Below are positions 19,044-28,006 of a DNA stretch of 51,916 bases, one piece after another. Made by a program: the position numbers and the translations under genes. Positions within the stretch are counted from its first letter, which is position 1. Each line of letters starts with the position of its first letter. The DNA lies in NCBI GenBank assembly GCA_003212615.1, contig QCPG01000006.1:1-51916 (forward strand), read 5' to 3'. The notes below the pieces were generated by a model. It saw nothing but the letters and a program-made list of their open reading frames with translations. It was not told the origin of the DNA and searched no databases. Source of the stretch: Prochlorococcus sp. AG-436-E22 (GTDB lineage Bacteria > Cyanobacteriota > Cyanobacteriia > PCC-6307 > Cyanobiaceae).

Positions 19044-20468
19044 TTAGAAATTTGAGATAATTTCCTCAGCAAAACTGCTGCAGGATAAGGGTTCTACTTT
19101 TGGTTCCATTAAGCGTGCTAGATCATAGGTGACTTTTTTTTGCTCTATTGCCTTACTTAAACCATTAGTAATTAAGTTAGCTGCTTCATCCCAACCAAAA
19201 TATTCAAGCATCATTACACCACTAAGAATTACTGAGCCTGGATTAATCTTGTTTAAGCCTGCATGTTTTGGAGCGGTACCGTGCGTAGCTTCGAAAATTG
19301 CTGCATTATCTCCAATATTTGCACCGGGAGCCATACCTAGGCCTCCAACGATTGCTGCAGCTGCATCAGAAACATAGTCTCCATTAAGGTTTAATGTTGC
19401 AAGAATTGAATATTCTTGAGGTCTAGTTTGAATTTGTTGAAATATACTATCAGCTATACGATCATCAACAAGAATAAGTTCTCTCCATTGCCCATCTCCG
19501 TGAGAATTTGATATTGATGCAATAACTTCTTTAATTTCTTCGCAAATGAATGCTTTTTTGTTATTTGTAAGCTTGTCAAAACCTGGTTCAATTTTTCGAG
19601 CATTATTTTCAATTGTAATTTCTGGATTTTTCTGAATATTATCTAAAATCCAGCTTTCTCTTTCTGTAATGCAATCTTCTCTAAATTCATTTACTGCTAA
19701 TTCATATCCCCAATCTCTAAATGCACCTTCTGTATATTTCATAATATTCCCTTTATGTACAAGAGTCACATGCCTTTTATCTCCTGATAATCTTTTAGCA
19801 TGTTCAATAGCTTTTCTAATATGCCTTTGGCTACCAGATTTACTCACCGGTTTTATTCCAATCCCTGATCCGTTTGGTATGGATCTATTTTTTAAATTTT
19901 TACTTTTTGGTATGACAACGTTATTTATGTGATTAATTAATTCAAGACAATTATTATCCTCCGCTTCCCATTCAATTCCCATGTAGATATCCTCAGTATT
20001 TTCTCTATAAACAATAACGTCTAAATTTTGGGGATTTTTGTGAGGGCTTGGAGTTCCTGAATAATATTTGCATGGTCTAACACAGCTATATAAATCAAAA
20101 ATTTGCCTTAATGCAACATTAAGAGATCTAATGCCTCCACCGATGGGAGTCGTTAAAGGACCTTTGATGGCTACACCAAAGTGTTTAATTGCTTCAATAG
20201 TATCTTGAGGGAGATAATTATATGTTCCATAAAGTTCACAAGCTTCATCGCCTGCATAGACTTTAAACCAATTAATTTTTCTTTCATCTCCATAGCTTTT
20301 TTGAATCGCTGAATCAAGAACGATTTGAGTGGCAGGCCAAATATCAACTCCAGTACCATCACCCCTTATAAATGGGACAATTGGATTATTAGGAACATTT
20401 GGTTTGCCTTGATTAAAAGTTATTATCTCGCCTTCATTAGGTAAAGTTAATTTTTCAAATTTTGGCAT
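19044..20468 (-). CDS. icd: NADP-dependent isocitrate dehydrogenase
   Basis: Oxidatively decarboxylates isocitrate to 2-oxoglutarate, which in cyanobacteria feeds ammonium assimilation and serves as the nitrogen-status signal. The 474-residue protein has the bacterial IDH motifs PFIRGDGTGVDIWPA, KGPLTTPIGGGIRSLN, DVIVYRENTEDIYMGIEW, HKGNIMKYTEGAFRDWGYELA (by its KGNIMK core) and ATHGTAPKHAGLNKINPGS. The long form is typical of cyanobacteria. Minus-strand TACAAT (complement of 20510-20515) is a possible -10 box. Confidence 0.98.
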   Translation of the reverse strand: MPKFEKLTLPNEGEIITFNQGKPNVPNNPIVPFIRGDGTGVDIWPATQIVLDSAIQKSYGDERKINWFKVYAGDEACELYGTYNYLPQDTIEAIKHFGVAIKGPLTTPIGGGIRSLNVALRQIFDLYSCVRPCKYYSGTPSPHKNPQNLDVIVYRENTEDIYMGIEWEAEDNNCLELINHINNVVIPKSKNLKNRSIPNGSGIGIKPVSKSGSQRHIRKAIEHAKRLSGDKRHVTLVHKGNIMKYTEGAFRDWGYELAVNEFREDCITERESWILDNIQKNPEITIENNARKIEPGFDKLTNNKKAFICEEIKEVIASISNSHGDGQWRELILVDDRIADSIFQQIQTRPQEYSILATLNLNGDYVSDAAAAIVGGLGMAPGANIGDNAAIFEATHGTAPKHAGLNKINPGSVILSGVMMLEYFGWDEAANLITNGLSKAIEQKKVTYDLARLMEPKVEPLSCSSFAEEIISNF

Positions 20469-20679
20469 AGCATTGAATTAATAAAAGATAACTCATTAAA
20501 TTTCCTCGTATTGTAATTTGCGATGAGTTATTTTCTTTAAAACCTAGAAATTTATTATTCAAATGTGAATAGGGAATACTTTATTGATCAGCATTTCAAC
20601 ATCTTTATTAAAAGAAAAAGTAGTTAATAAGCAAGTTAAAGCAAATTATGTCATTTTTCAAAAAAATACTTAACTACTT

Positions 20680-21111
20680 ATGAATGCAAGTTCAAATGTA
20701 AGTAATGTTGAAATAGCTAATAAAATTGCTTCTACTGCAGCTTTGTTTCGGAAATATTTTCCAGATGCAAGCGTAAACTTTAGTCCCTGGGAAAATTCAA
20801 ATAATGAATCCATGCAAGATACTATTGATTTTGCGTTTCATTTCCCTGGTTGGAGTCCTCTTATTGAATGCAGAGCAATACTCTTACAATTAAGAATTGA
20901 AAATGATAATAATGGCAGAGTCCCGAAATTGTTGGGAATAATAATGCGAGGTATGATTGTTCCAACAGAGAGATGGAGAGTGGCTACCATCGGTGATTGG
21001 GAAATGACTGGCACTCATTTGCCGCAAAAGGAACAAAAAGACAACCTTTTTTTGGTTTGTAAAGAACTTTATAAGCTATTCTCTACAACATCCGCTGGTA
21101 ACAAAAATTAG
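20680..21111 (+). CDS. conserved hypothetical protein
   Basis: A 143-residue soluble protein. I do not recognise a named family. The conserved-looking centre contains FAFHFPGWSPLIECRAILLQL and MIVPTERWRVATIGDWEMTG (cited by their cores), with alternating hydrophobic residues suggesting a mixed alpha/beta fold; there are no membrane segments or cysteine clusters. It lies between divergent icd and ho1, 57 bases before ho1 on the same strand. An association with the bilin genes is possible but not shown. Confidence 0.65.
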   Translation: MNASSNVSNVEIANKIASTAALFRKYFPDASVNFSPWENSNNESMQDTIDFAFHFPGWSPLIECRAILLQLRIENDNNGRVPKLLGIIMRGMIVPTERWRVATIGDWEMTGTHLPQKEQKDNLFLVCKELYKLFSTTSAGNKN

Positions 21112-21168
21112 CTGTTTTATGTATTTTCCTTGTAGATTAAATACACTTACAAAAATAATTCAAAATAT

Positions 21169-21879
21169 ATGGCAGTCGCTCTTGCAGGACAATTAAGAGA
21201 AGGGACAAAAAAATCCCACACTATGGCAGAAAATACTGGCTTTGTGGTTTGTTTTTTAAAAGGGGTTGTTGAAAAAAAATCTTATAGAAAATTAATTAGT
21301 GATTTATATTTTGTTTATGAAGCTATGGAAGAAGAAATTGAAAGACTGGTCAATGAGGAACATCCCGTCATAAAACCTATAGGTTTTAAATCATTATTCA
21401 GGAAAGAAACTCTTGTAAATGATCTTAAATATTATTTTGGTGAAAACTGGAAGAATGAAATTAATATTTCTCACTCAGCAAAAGAATATGTTGCAAGAAT
21501 CCGAGAGGTTGCAAAAAATTCACCAGAGCTATTGGTTGGTCACCACTACACTCGCTATATAGGAGATTTATCTGGGGGGCAAATTTTGAAAAGGATCGCT
21601 AAAAAAGCATTAAATTTGCAGGGAAATGATGGTTTAAATTTTTATGAGTTTGAATTAATTGCTGATGAAAAGAAATTCAAGGAAGAATATTCCCTTACTT
21701 TGAATCAACTTCCAATAAATCAAAAGACTGCTGATCAAATTATTGATGAAGCTAATCAAGCTTTTACTTACAATATGAAAATGTTTAAGGAGCTTGAAGG
21801 TAACTTGATTGCTGTTTTAGGCAAGATTGTATTTAATTACATTACAAAAAAAGTAAGGAAAGGAAGCACCGAGACCTAG
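21169..21879 (+). CDS. ho1: heme oxygenase (biliverdin-forming)
   Basis: Opens heme with ferredoxin-derived electrons to give biliverdin IX-alpha, CO and iron. The 236-residue protein has the proximal heme ligand in KKSHTMAENTGFV (His17) and the distal-helix signature YTRYIGDLSGGQILKRIA. It is followed after six bases by pebA and then pebB, so substrate and next enzymes are made together in one operon ending in phycoerythrobilin. Confidence 0.97.
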   Translation: MAVALAGQLREGTKKSHTMAENTGFVVCFLKGVVEKKSYRKLISDLYFVYEAMEEEIERLVNEEHPVIKPIGFKSLFRKETLVNDLKYYFGENWKNEINISHSAKEYVARIREVAKNSPELLVGHHYTRYIGDLSGGQILKRIAKKALNLQGNDGLNFYEFELIADEKKFKEEYSLTLNQLPINQKTADQIIDEANQAFTYNMKMFKELEGNLIAVLGKIVFNYITKKVRKGSTET

Positions 21880-21885
21880 TAATTT

Positions 21886-22596
21886 ATGTTTGATTCATTA
21901 GTTGATTTCCTTAAAACCAATATTGATGAATTAAATGGTCATGAAGTAGAAATATCTAGCGAATTCAAAGAACATCATAATGAAGACTCAAAATATATTA
22001 TTAAAAATTGGCTTTTTTCATCTCCCGAATATAGAAAGTGGCGAATAACAAGATTAGATGGTGGCAAAAAACTGCAAGTGTTTAATACGGTCGCATATCC
22101 AAATTTTGATAGTGAAATGCCTATTTTAGGAGCTGATATTTTATGGTTTGGAACTTCTCAAAAGTTATTAGCAATACTTGATTATCAACCTTTAATTCAA
22201 GAAGGCAAGTATCTTGAAAAATATTGTTCAAGTTTAGGCATTATAAAGAAAAAATATTCTGCATTTGATAATAATAAAATGAAGAATATATATGATTCAA
22301 AAAAGTATTTTTCCCCATGGGTGATTATATGTAGAGGAAATAAATTAAATCTTGATAGAGATTTAAATAATATATTCCATTCATTTGTTAATAACTATTT
22401 GAATATTTATAAATCGAATCCTGTTAATCAATTTTTAAATACAGAAGAAATAAAGATTAATCAAATTAAATATGATAAGTACAGTTTTGAAAAAGACCCT
22501 GCAGATAAATTGTTTAAATCTTTTTTTGGAGAAAAATGGACAAAAAAATTTATCAATAAATTTCTTTTTACATTAAATAATGAGATTATTCGTTGA
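21886..22596 (+). CDS. pebA: 15,16-dihydrobiliverdin:ferredoxin oxidoreductase
   Basis: Ferredoxin-dependent bilin reductase that converts biliverdin to 15,16-dihydrobiliverdin, the first step to phycoerythrobilin. The 236-residue length and position between ho1 and pebB are as expected. Bilin-reductase features include [24 protein letters not shown] (cited by its [14 protein letters not shown] core), [19 protein letters not shown] and the C-terminal [15 protein letters not shown]. It abuts pebB with no spacer: the stop is at 22594-22596 and pebB begins at 22597. Confidence 0.95.
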   Translation: MFDSLVDFLKTNIDELNGHEVEISSEFKEHHNEDSKYIIKNWLFSSPEYRKWRITRLDGGKKLQVFNTVAYPNFDSEMPILGADILWFGTSQKLLAILDYQPLIQEGKYLEKYCSSLGIIKKKYSAFDNNKMKNIYDSKKYFSPWVIICRGNKLNLDRDLNNIFHSFVNNYLNIYKSNPVNQFLNTEEIKINQIKYDKYSFEKDPADKLFKSFFGEKWTKKFINKFLFTLNNEIIR

Positions 22597-23358
22597 ATGT
22601 TAATACACGATACTATTTTTTATAGGCCAGATTGGAGATGGCATAATTTTTTAAAATATTTAACTAATAATTTAAGTAAACATAACTGTTTAGAAAAAAT
22701 AATACCCTCGGAATATTCTTATAAAGATTCAACTTATGGTTCAAAAAAATCAAAAAAAAATGTGAATCTCTCTACTTGGGGTGTAACGCATAAAAAAAGA
22801 ATTCAATTCGCAAGAGCAGTATGTATAAATAGTCCTAATTACTCTGTTTTGAATTTTTTAATTATTCCTAATACTATTTATAATGTCCCATTTTTTGGAG
22901 TAGATTTTGTTTCTCTACCTAATAGTCATTTATTAGTATTAGATTTTCAGCCTTCATTAAAAATACAAAATCAATACAATAATGAGTTATTAGCAAAACT
23001 TATAAAACTCAAAAATCATTGTCATTCATCACTCCCATTAGCTGAAAAAATGTCTGCAGATGTAGCTAGATTTTTTTCTCCAGGAGTAATCTGGTCAAAA
23101 TTACCAAAAGAAGAAAGAAGTGATTTTTTAATTGCTAATCAGCTTTATAACTCATTTAAGGAATATCTTGATTTGTATTTGGAAATTCTTTTCGAAAGCA
23201 AAGAAGCTAATATTGAACTGCAAAAAGAATTAATAAATGGTCAAAATAATTATTTGAAATATAGAAGAGATAACGATCCAGCAAGGCCAATGTTGTCGAG
23301 TTTGTTTGGTAAAGAATTTACTGAATCTTTAATTAAAGAAGTTTTATTTACTACTTAA
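22597..23358 (+). CDS. pebB: phycoerythrobilin:ferredoxin oxidoreductase
   Basis: Second bilin reductase, which turns 15,16-dihydrobiliverdin into phycoerythrobilin. The 253-residue protein has the related landmarks [20 protein letters not shown] (core VPFFGVDF), [20 protein letters not shown] and the C-terminal [15 protein letters not shown]. It directly follows pebA without a gap, which fits channelling of the intermediate between the two reductases. The start ATG at 22597 immediately follows the pebA stop. Confidence 0.95.
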   Translation: MLIHDTIFYRPDWRWHNFLKYLTNNLSKHNCLEKIIPSEYSYKDSTYGSKKSKKNVNLSTWGVTHKKRIQFARAVCINSPNYSVLNFLIIPNTIYNVPFFGVDFVSLPNSHLLVLDFQPSLKIQNQYNNELLAKLIKLKNHCHSSLPLAEKMSADVARFFSPGVIWSKLPKEERSDFLIANQLYNSFKEYLDLYLEILFESKEANIELQKELINGQNNYLKYRRDNDPARPMLSSLFGKEFTESLIKEVLFTT

Positions 23359-23390
23359 AAGTCTTATAATTTATTGAAATTTGAAATCAT

Positions 23391-23864
23391 ATGAAAAAAA
23401 TTTCTGTTCTTTTTGTATGTTTGGGAAATATTTGTAGGTCTCCTGCAGCAGAAGCTATCTTTATAAGTCTACTTGAAAGGAAAGGATTAACTGATGGCTT
23501 TATTGTAGATTCTGCTGGAACTGGGAGTTGGCATATTGGGAAAAAAGCTGATTCTCGAATGAGAATTGCGGCAGAAAGAAGAGATATAAATATCTTAAGC
23601 AGGGCTCGTCAAATTACTAGCAAAGATTTTGACGAATTTAACTATATTCTTGCGATGGACGACTCAAATTTTAGAAATATTCAAGATCTTAAAAATAGAA
23701 CAGCTTCAACTGATTTTGCATCAATTAAAAAAATCCAAGATTTTAGATCAGTTTTTAATGAGCAAGAAGTTCCTGATCCATATTTTGGAGGTGATGAGGG
23801 CTTCGATTATGTCCTTGATATTTTAGAAGACTCCGTAAACGGTTTTTTGGAAAGTATTTCTTGA
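23391..23864 (+). CDS. low-molecular-weight protein tyrosine phosphatase family
   Basis: A 157-residue phosphatase with the P-loop CLGNICRS (Cys10 to Arg16) near the N-terminus and the general-acid loop VPDPYFGG in the last third, both complete, so it should be active. In bacteria such enzymes act on tyrosine kinases of polysaccharide export or as arsenate-reductase relatives; here no kinase partner is adjacent. It follows pebB after 32 bases, with a TATAAT at 23365-23370 that could give it its own promoter, and converges on panC-cmk with a two-base gap. Confidence 0.92.
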   Translation: MKKISVLFVCLGNICRSPAAEAIFISLLERKGLTDGFIVDSAGTGSWHIGKKADSRMRIAAERRDINILSRARQITSKDFDEFNYILAMDDSNFRNIQDLKNRTASTDFASIKKIQDFRSVFNEQEVPDPYFGGDEGFDYVLDILEDSVNGFLESIS

Positions 23865-23866
23865 AT

Positions 23867-25399
23867 TTATTTGATCTCAGTCTCTTTAGGAATCTTGTCA
23901 TTATAAAGATCAATAATTTTATCTACTACCTCATTAATAGAATGTCCATCTGTAATAATTTCTATTGCGTCATTCGCTTTTATTAGTGGTGAAATTTCCC
24001 TATTGGAATCTTCAAAATCTCTTTTCTTGATAAGTTCTTTTAATTTATGAAGGTCTATTTCTTTTGAGTCTTTACTATTTTTATCAGATTTTCTTCTTTT
24101 TGCTCTTTCATCGATGCTAGCAGTTAAAAATATTTTAAGTTCTGCATGAGGAAAAACAGTAGTTCCTATATCTCTTCCCTCAGCTACAAGTCCGCCTGAT
24201 TCTCCTATTTTTCTTTGTTCTTCTACTAAGAATTTTCTTACTTCTTTTATTGAGGAAATCTTAGAAACGATGGAACTTATCTTTTGCGACCTAATTTCTT
24301 CAGTAACACAGTGGTTATTAATATAAACATCCTGATGTGAATTGGTATTCGACTTAAAAACAATAGATATATCTTCAAGAATATTCTGTAAATTTTTTTC
24401 TTTTTTATAATCAATACTTTCTTTTATCATAAGCCAACTTAATGCCCTATACATTGCTCCAGTATCTAAATATAAAAGTTTAAGTTTCTTCGCTATTAAC
24501 TTTGTTACAGTACTTTTACCTGACCCTGCAGGACCATCAATGGCAATAATCGGCTTTCTTTTCATTAGAAAAACGTGATCTATTAATCTTGTCTCCCCAC
24601 ATCTTATCGCACCAGCCAGTAACGAAATGTTATCCTCAAGTCCTGCTTTTTGGAGTGTATAAGGGTGTAAATGTTCTAAATATTCAATTGAAATTTTTTT
24701 TGCTGATAGCTTTTTAATTATTTCGTTTAAATTGATCTTTTTTTCTTGTTGAAAATTTTTTTTTGCTTCTAATAACTCACTTGAAAAAAACCTAATCAAT
24801 TTTCTTTCGTTTTTTGATAAATGTATATTACGTGAACTTAAAGGAATTCCATCAAAATCTCTTTGTGTAGGAATAGATTTAATAGAAACATTTAATTTCT
24901 TTCTTTGGACAAGATTTTTTAAAATTAAAAGTTGTTGCCAATCTTTTTCTCCTAAGTAAAGATTTTTTGGTTTGATGAGATTAAGTAATCTATAAACTAC
25001 TGTACAAACGCCATCAAAATGTCCAATTCGATTTAATCCACATAATGCAGAAGATAATGCTATTGGAGCTTTTAGGAATTTAATATTTTTATTATTCGGT
25101 GGATATATATCTTCATTAGTTGGGATGAAGATGGCATCTGCGCCATTTGCAAAAGAAATTTTAATATCATTGTCAATTGTTGTAGGGTAATTCTCTAAAT
25201 CTAATTTGTTATCAAATTGGAGTGGATTAATAAAAATACTTACTAAATTAACATTAGAATTGTCATTTTTTGCTGTTGATATTAGTTTTATATGTCCATT
25301 ATGAAGATTACCCATTGTTGGAATGAAGTTAATTTCACGACTTATATTTCTCCTCCAATTTTTTATTTCTTCAGTTTTCCTTATGATTACTTTCTTCAC
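23867..25399 (-). CDS. panC/cmk: bifunctional pantoate-beta-alanine ligase / cytidylate kinase
   Basis: Fusion of two enzymes of different pathways. Residues about 1-275 are PanC, which makes pantothenate for coenzyme A, with the nucleotide motif HNGH at residues 33-36 and GIPLSSRNIHLS. Residues about 283-510 are CMP kinase, with P-loop GPAGSGKST, LDTGAMYRALSW, VAEGRDIGTTVFPHAELKIF (core GRDIGTTVFP) and RAKRR. This fusion is well known in cyanobacteria. At 510 residues both domains look complete, with no frameshift between them. Confidence 0.97.
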   Translation of the reverse strand: MKKVIIRKTEEIKNWRRNISREINFIPTMGNLHNGHIKLISTAKNDNSNVNLVSIFINPLQFDNKLDLENYPTTIDNDIKISFANGADAIFIPTNEDIYPPNNKNIKFLKAPIALSSALCGLNRIGHFDGVCTVVYRLLNLIKPKNLYLGEKDWQQLLILKNLVQRKKLNVSIKSIPTQRDFDGIPLSSRNIHLSKNERKLIRFFSSELLEAKKNFQQEKKINLNEIIKKLSAKKISIEYLEHLHPYTLQKAGLEDNISLLAGAIRCGETRLIDHVFLMKRKPIIAIDGPAGSGKSTVTKLIAKKLKLLYLDTGAMYRALSWLMIKESIDYKKEKNLQNILEDISIVFKSNTNSHQDVYINNHCVTEEIRSQKISSIVSKISSIKEVRKFLVEEQRKIGESGGLVAEGRDIGTTVFPHAELKIFLTASIDERAKRRKSDKNSKDSKEIDLHKLKELIKKRDFEDSNREISPLIKANDAIEIITDGHSINEVVDKIIDLYNDKIPKETEIK

Positions 25400-25497
25400 T
25401 TTGTTTTTAAAAAATAAATCTATTTGATAAATAATTACTGGACAAAAGCAATCTTAGGAGGAATATCTATATAGGGAAAGTCTATCATTTTTATTTC

Positions 25498-26541
25498 ATG
25501 GATTACAAAACATCAGGTGTTGATATAGAAGCTGGGCGAGAATTTGTTTCCGAAATTAAACAGGCAGTTGAAGTAACTCATACATCTAATGTGATTGAGG
25601 GTATTGGTGGGTTTGGAGGTTTGTTTAGAATTCCTATCGATGGTTTTAAAAAACCAGTTCTTGTTTCAGGAACAGATGGTGTTGGAACAAAATTAGAATT
25701 AGCCCAAAGTAAAAACTTTCACTTTGAGGTTGGTATTGATTTAGTTGCTATGTGCATGAACGATATCATTACTAGTGGGGCAAAACCTTTATTTTTTCTG
25801 GATTATATTGCTACTGGCAAACTTGATAAGAAACAATTATTGAGGGTTGTTCAGGGTATTTCACATGGCTGTAGAGAAAATAACTGTTCATTACTCGGTG
25901 GAGAAACTGCTGAAATGCCAGGATTTTATTCAAAAAATAAGTATGATCTTGCAGGATTTTGTGTAGGAATAGTTGATGAGGATAAGCTTATTAATGGTAA
26001 TAAAGTATCTGAACATGACTTGATAATTGCTCTAAAAAGTAATGGAGTCCATAGTAATGGCTATAGTTTGGTAAGAAAAATAATTCAAAACAATAATCAA
26101 ATAGATAAAGAATTTGAAAAAGTTTCAAACTTAAATTTTTATGATGAGTTATTGAAACCTACAAAAATCTACAATAATGTAATTAATCAAATTTTATCTG
26201 AAAAAATAGAAATTAAAGCTATGTCGCATATAACTGGTGGTGGGATTCCAGAGAATCTCCCAAGATGTATTCCTTCTGATTTTATTCCTTATGTCAATAC
26301 TAACTCGTGGGATATACCTTTTTTATTTAAATTTCTAAAAGAAAAAGGGACTATTCCTGAAAAAGATTTTTGGAATACTTTCAATCTTGGAGTAGGATTT
26401 TGTCTAATCATTGATAAACAATTTAAAGATTCCATATTAAATATCTGCAAAGATAATGAAATCGATAGTTGGGAGATTGGCAAGATAGTTCGAAAAGATG
26501 ATTCAAAAATTAGTAAATTTTTGCCTGAAATTTTAACTTAA
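25498..26541 (+). CDS. purM: phosphoribosylformylglycinamidine cyclo-ligase
   Basis: ATP-dependent ring closure giving aminoimidazole ribotide, the shared precursor of purines and of the ThiC product. The 347-residue protein has VSGTDGVGTKLELA, the GGETAEMPGFY motif, SNGVHSNGYSLVRK and HITGGGIPENLPR in family order. It is divergent from panC-cmk across a 98-base spacer. Confidence 0.98.
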   Translation: MDYKTSGVDIEAGREFVSEIKQAVEVTHTSNVIEGIGGFGGLFRIPIDGFKKPVLVSGTDGVGTKLELAQSKNFHFEVGIDLVAMCMNDIITSGAKPLFFLDYIATGKLDKKQLLRVVQGISHGCRENNCSLLGGETAEMPGFYSKNKYDLAGFCVGIVDEDKLINGNKVSEHDLIIALKSNGVHSNGYSLVRKIIQNNNQIDKEFEKVSNLNFYDELLKPTKIYNNVINQILSEKIEIKAMSHITGGGIPENLPRCIPSDFIPYVNTNSWDIPFLFKFLKEKGTIPEKDFWNTFNLGVGFCLIIDKQFKDSILNICKDNEIDSWEIGKIVRKDDSKISKFLPEILT

Positions 26542-26613
26542 ATTTTTCTCGATTTATTTTAATTGAATTTTAAAAAATTTTTTTTTATACACAAATGAAA
26601 AAGTTAAGTGTAA

Positions 26614-26619
26614 TATAAT
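26614..26619 (+). promoter_or_regulatory. candidate -10 box for the gene at 26677
   Basis: TATAAT matches the bacterial -10 consensus exactly and would give a leader of about 50 bases. A short inverted repeat CCGA-ATTATA-TCGG follows at 26630-26643 in that leader. No good -35 match was seen, and TATAAT is common in AT-rich DNA. Confidence 0.35.
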
Positions 26620-26676
26620 AAAATTACCGCCGAATTATATCGGAAGTTTAAGTATTAAGATTTAACCTTTAATTCA

Positions 26677-27321
26677 ATGTCTTTTGCAAATAATCAAAGA
26701 ATTACACGTAGACGTAGTTCAGCTGGTCCTACCCCGCCAAAACGACCAATAGGAAATAATTCTGAATTTATTGGTAGACAGGCTCAAGGCCCAAGACCAA
26801 CTTTTTTGACACTTAGGGATCATGGGAAAGTTTTTGTAGCTGATTTACCTAATTTGTCCGATGGTCAATTAGCTCATATCAGTAAAGAAGCAAATCAAGT
26901 TTTAGATAGTTTAGAAAAAAGACTTACTGATCTTGAAAATGAGCCTAATATAAGCAATCCTGAAAATGATACTCTGATAAAAGCCTCTACAAAAAGAGAT
27001 GTCACCCTTAGGTTTATTAAATCCATAGAAGAAGAACAAGAACATAGAAAGAATAATCCTGCGTTAAGAGATGCTGCTTCTGAATCGTTACCCAGAACTT
27101 TTCTTGAGGTTGCTAGACATAGATTGCCAGGAGCAACTTTTGATTCACTACTTCGAGAGGCTCTTGAAGCATGCGCAGTTGATGAGATTGTTGAAGAAAA
27201 TCCAATTATTGATGAGCCCAAGGAAACTGTAAAAATTATGGATATACCTTCTTCCAACAAAAATCCTTCACTTGTTGTTAGTATCGATTCTAATGATGCC
27301 TCTAAAAATGACTCTATTTGA
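26677..27321 (+). CDS. conserved hypothetical protein with basic N-terminus
   Basis: A 214-residue soluble protein that I do not recognise. Residues 1-30 are strongly basic and proline-rich (RITRRRSSAGPTPPKRP), which suggests nucleic acid or ribosome contact. Residues about 45-135 are helical with a possible coiled coil (LSDGQLAHISKEANQVLDSL, LEKRLTDLENEP). The last 60 residues are acidic and low in complexity. There are no cysteine clusters or membrane segments. Its stop lies inside the start of the next small gene, so the two overlap and may be coupled. Confidence 0.7.
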   Translation: MSFANNQRITRRRSSAGPTPPKRPIGNNSEFIGRQAQGPRPTFLTLRDHGKVFVADLPNLSDGQLAHISKEANQVLDSLEKRLTDLENEPNISNPENDTLIKASTKRDVTLRFIKSIEEEQEHRKNNPALRDAASESLPRTFLEVARHRLPGATFDSLLREALEACAVDEIVEENPIIDEPKETVKIMDIPSSNKNPSLVVSIDSNDASKNDSI

Positions 27322-27475
27322 TTCAAAACATGAGTGCATAAGTTCAAAGGTTCAAAATAGTTCAGAAATTAATATTTCTTCAAAGAAAGATGTTATTTTA
27401 TGTAATCATTGCAAAAGGACTCGATCAAATGGTGTTAGATGTTTAGGAATGTGTGTAGCAGATAATGATTACTAA
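27308..27475 (+). CDS. tiny cysteine-rich protein, probable zinc ribbon-like
   Basis: The ATG at 27308 gives a 55-residue protein and overlaps the previous stop (27319-27321) by 14 bases; an upstream TTG at 27272 would only add residues encoded within the preceding gene. The C-terminal third reads CNHCKRTRSNGVRCLGMCVADNDY, cited by its cysteine pattern CX2CX10CX3C. Four cysteines in two pairs suggest a zinc site. I do not know a named family. The overlap and matching codon use favour a real gene over chance. Confidence 0.6.
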   Translation: MTLFDSKHECISSKVQNSSEINISSKKDVILCNHCKRTRSNGVRCLGMCVADNDY

Positions 27476-27578
27476 AATAGTTCAAACGTATATCGAAAAT
27501 AATCTGATGACAATAATTGCCTAATTCAGGTATATAGATTCCCAAAAAAGATCTCACACAGTTGAAGTGCAAATTGCT

Positions 27579-27638
27579 ATGCGTTATAAAAGAATTGAGA
27601 ACTTAAGTGATCATCTACAAAGCAATTTTCACAAATAA
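27579..27638 (+). CDS. possible 19-residue peptide upstream of the repeat ORF
   Basis: ATG at 27579 opens MRYKRIENLSDHLQSNFHK and stops at 27636-27638, two bases before the start codon of the repeat ORF. It is basic and could be a helix. The close spacing resembles a leader peptide or a small coupled gene, but there is no clear Shine-Dalgarno sequence and a frame this short can occur by chance. It may also be the 5' remnant of a longer gene. Confidence 0.25.
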   Translation: MRYKRIENLSDHLQSNFHK

Positions 27639-27640
27639 GA

Positions 27641-27949
27641 ATGTCATTGTTAAATAAATTCTCGATTAACGAGATCTTACTCTCAAGCAAAGAGTCATAT
27701 CAAAAGGAACTCAATAACAAAGATGTGGTTTCACAGATAGGAAAGTCATTATTTACTAAATTCTCGATTAACGAGATCTTACTCTCAAGCAAAGAGGCAT
27801 ATCAAAAGGAACTCAATAACAAAGGTTTGGGTTCACAAATAGGAAAGTCATTATTTAATAAATTCTCGATTGAAGATATCATACTCTCAAGCAAAGAGTC
27901 ATATCAAAAGGAACTCAAGAAAGGTGTTGGTTCACAAATAGGAAAGTAA
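27641..27949 (+). CDS. tandem-repeat protein of unknown function, apparently truncated by a nonsense mutation
   Basis: A 102-residue frame made of three repeats of about 34, 34 and 32 residues with consensus core KFSINEILLSSKESYQKEL followed by a linker ending GSQIGKS. Repeats one and two are nearly identical in DNA over more than 60 bases, so duplication was recent. The stop codon (TAA) stands where the other repeats have TCA for Ser, and a fourth repeat continues in the same frame after it. Codons such as CTC, TCG, ATC and GAG are more frequent than in the neighbouring genes, which may mark foreign origin. No homologous family is known to me; the repeat does not fit TPR or PPR consensus. 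Confidence 0.5.
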   Translation: MSLLNKFSINEILLSSKESYQKELNNKDVVSQIGKSLFTKFSINEILLSSKEAYQKELNNKGLGSQIGKSLFNKFSIEDIILSSKESYQKELKKGVGSQIGK

Positions 27950-28006
27950 TTATTTAATAAATTTTCGATTAAAGATATCATACTATCAAGCCAATAGGCA
28001 TATCAA
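27647..28006 (+). repeat. tandem repeat array, 3 intact units plus one decayed unit
   Basis: Units start at 27647, 27749, 27851 and 27950, with a period of about 102 bases (third unit slightly shorter). Units 1-3 are coding. Unit 4 keeps the reading frame through KFSIKDIILSSQ, but it is preceded by TAA (from TCA) and contains TAG (from GAG), and then appears shifted by a small deletion near 27992. The array is DNA of duplicated coding sequence, not a CRISPR: there are no spacers. Confidence 0.85.

Noticed and set aside
23867-25399. panC-cmk fusion as an assembly error or novelty
   Set aside because: The fusion is a known cyanobacterial feature and both domains are complete.
27272-27307. Upstream TTG start for the cysteine-rich mini-protein
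   Set aside because: The added residues come from another frame of the preceding gene and look unlike a protein N-terminus; the ATG at 27308 is better.
27641-27949. TPR or PPR repeat protein, suggested by the 34-residue period
   Set aside because: The residues expected at TPR consensus positions (Trp4, Gly8, Tyr11, Ala20, Pro32) are not there.
27647-28006. CRISPR-like array
   Set aside because: The period is about 102 bases with no unique spacers, and the units are coding sequence in one frame.
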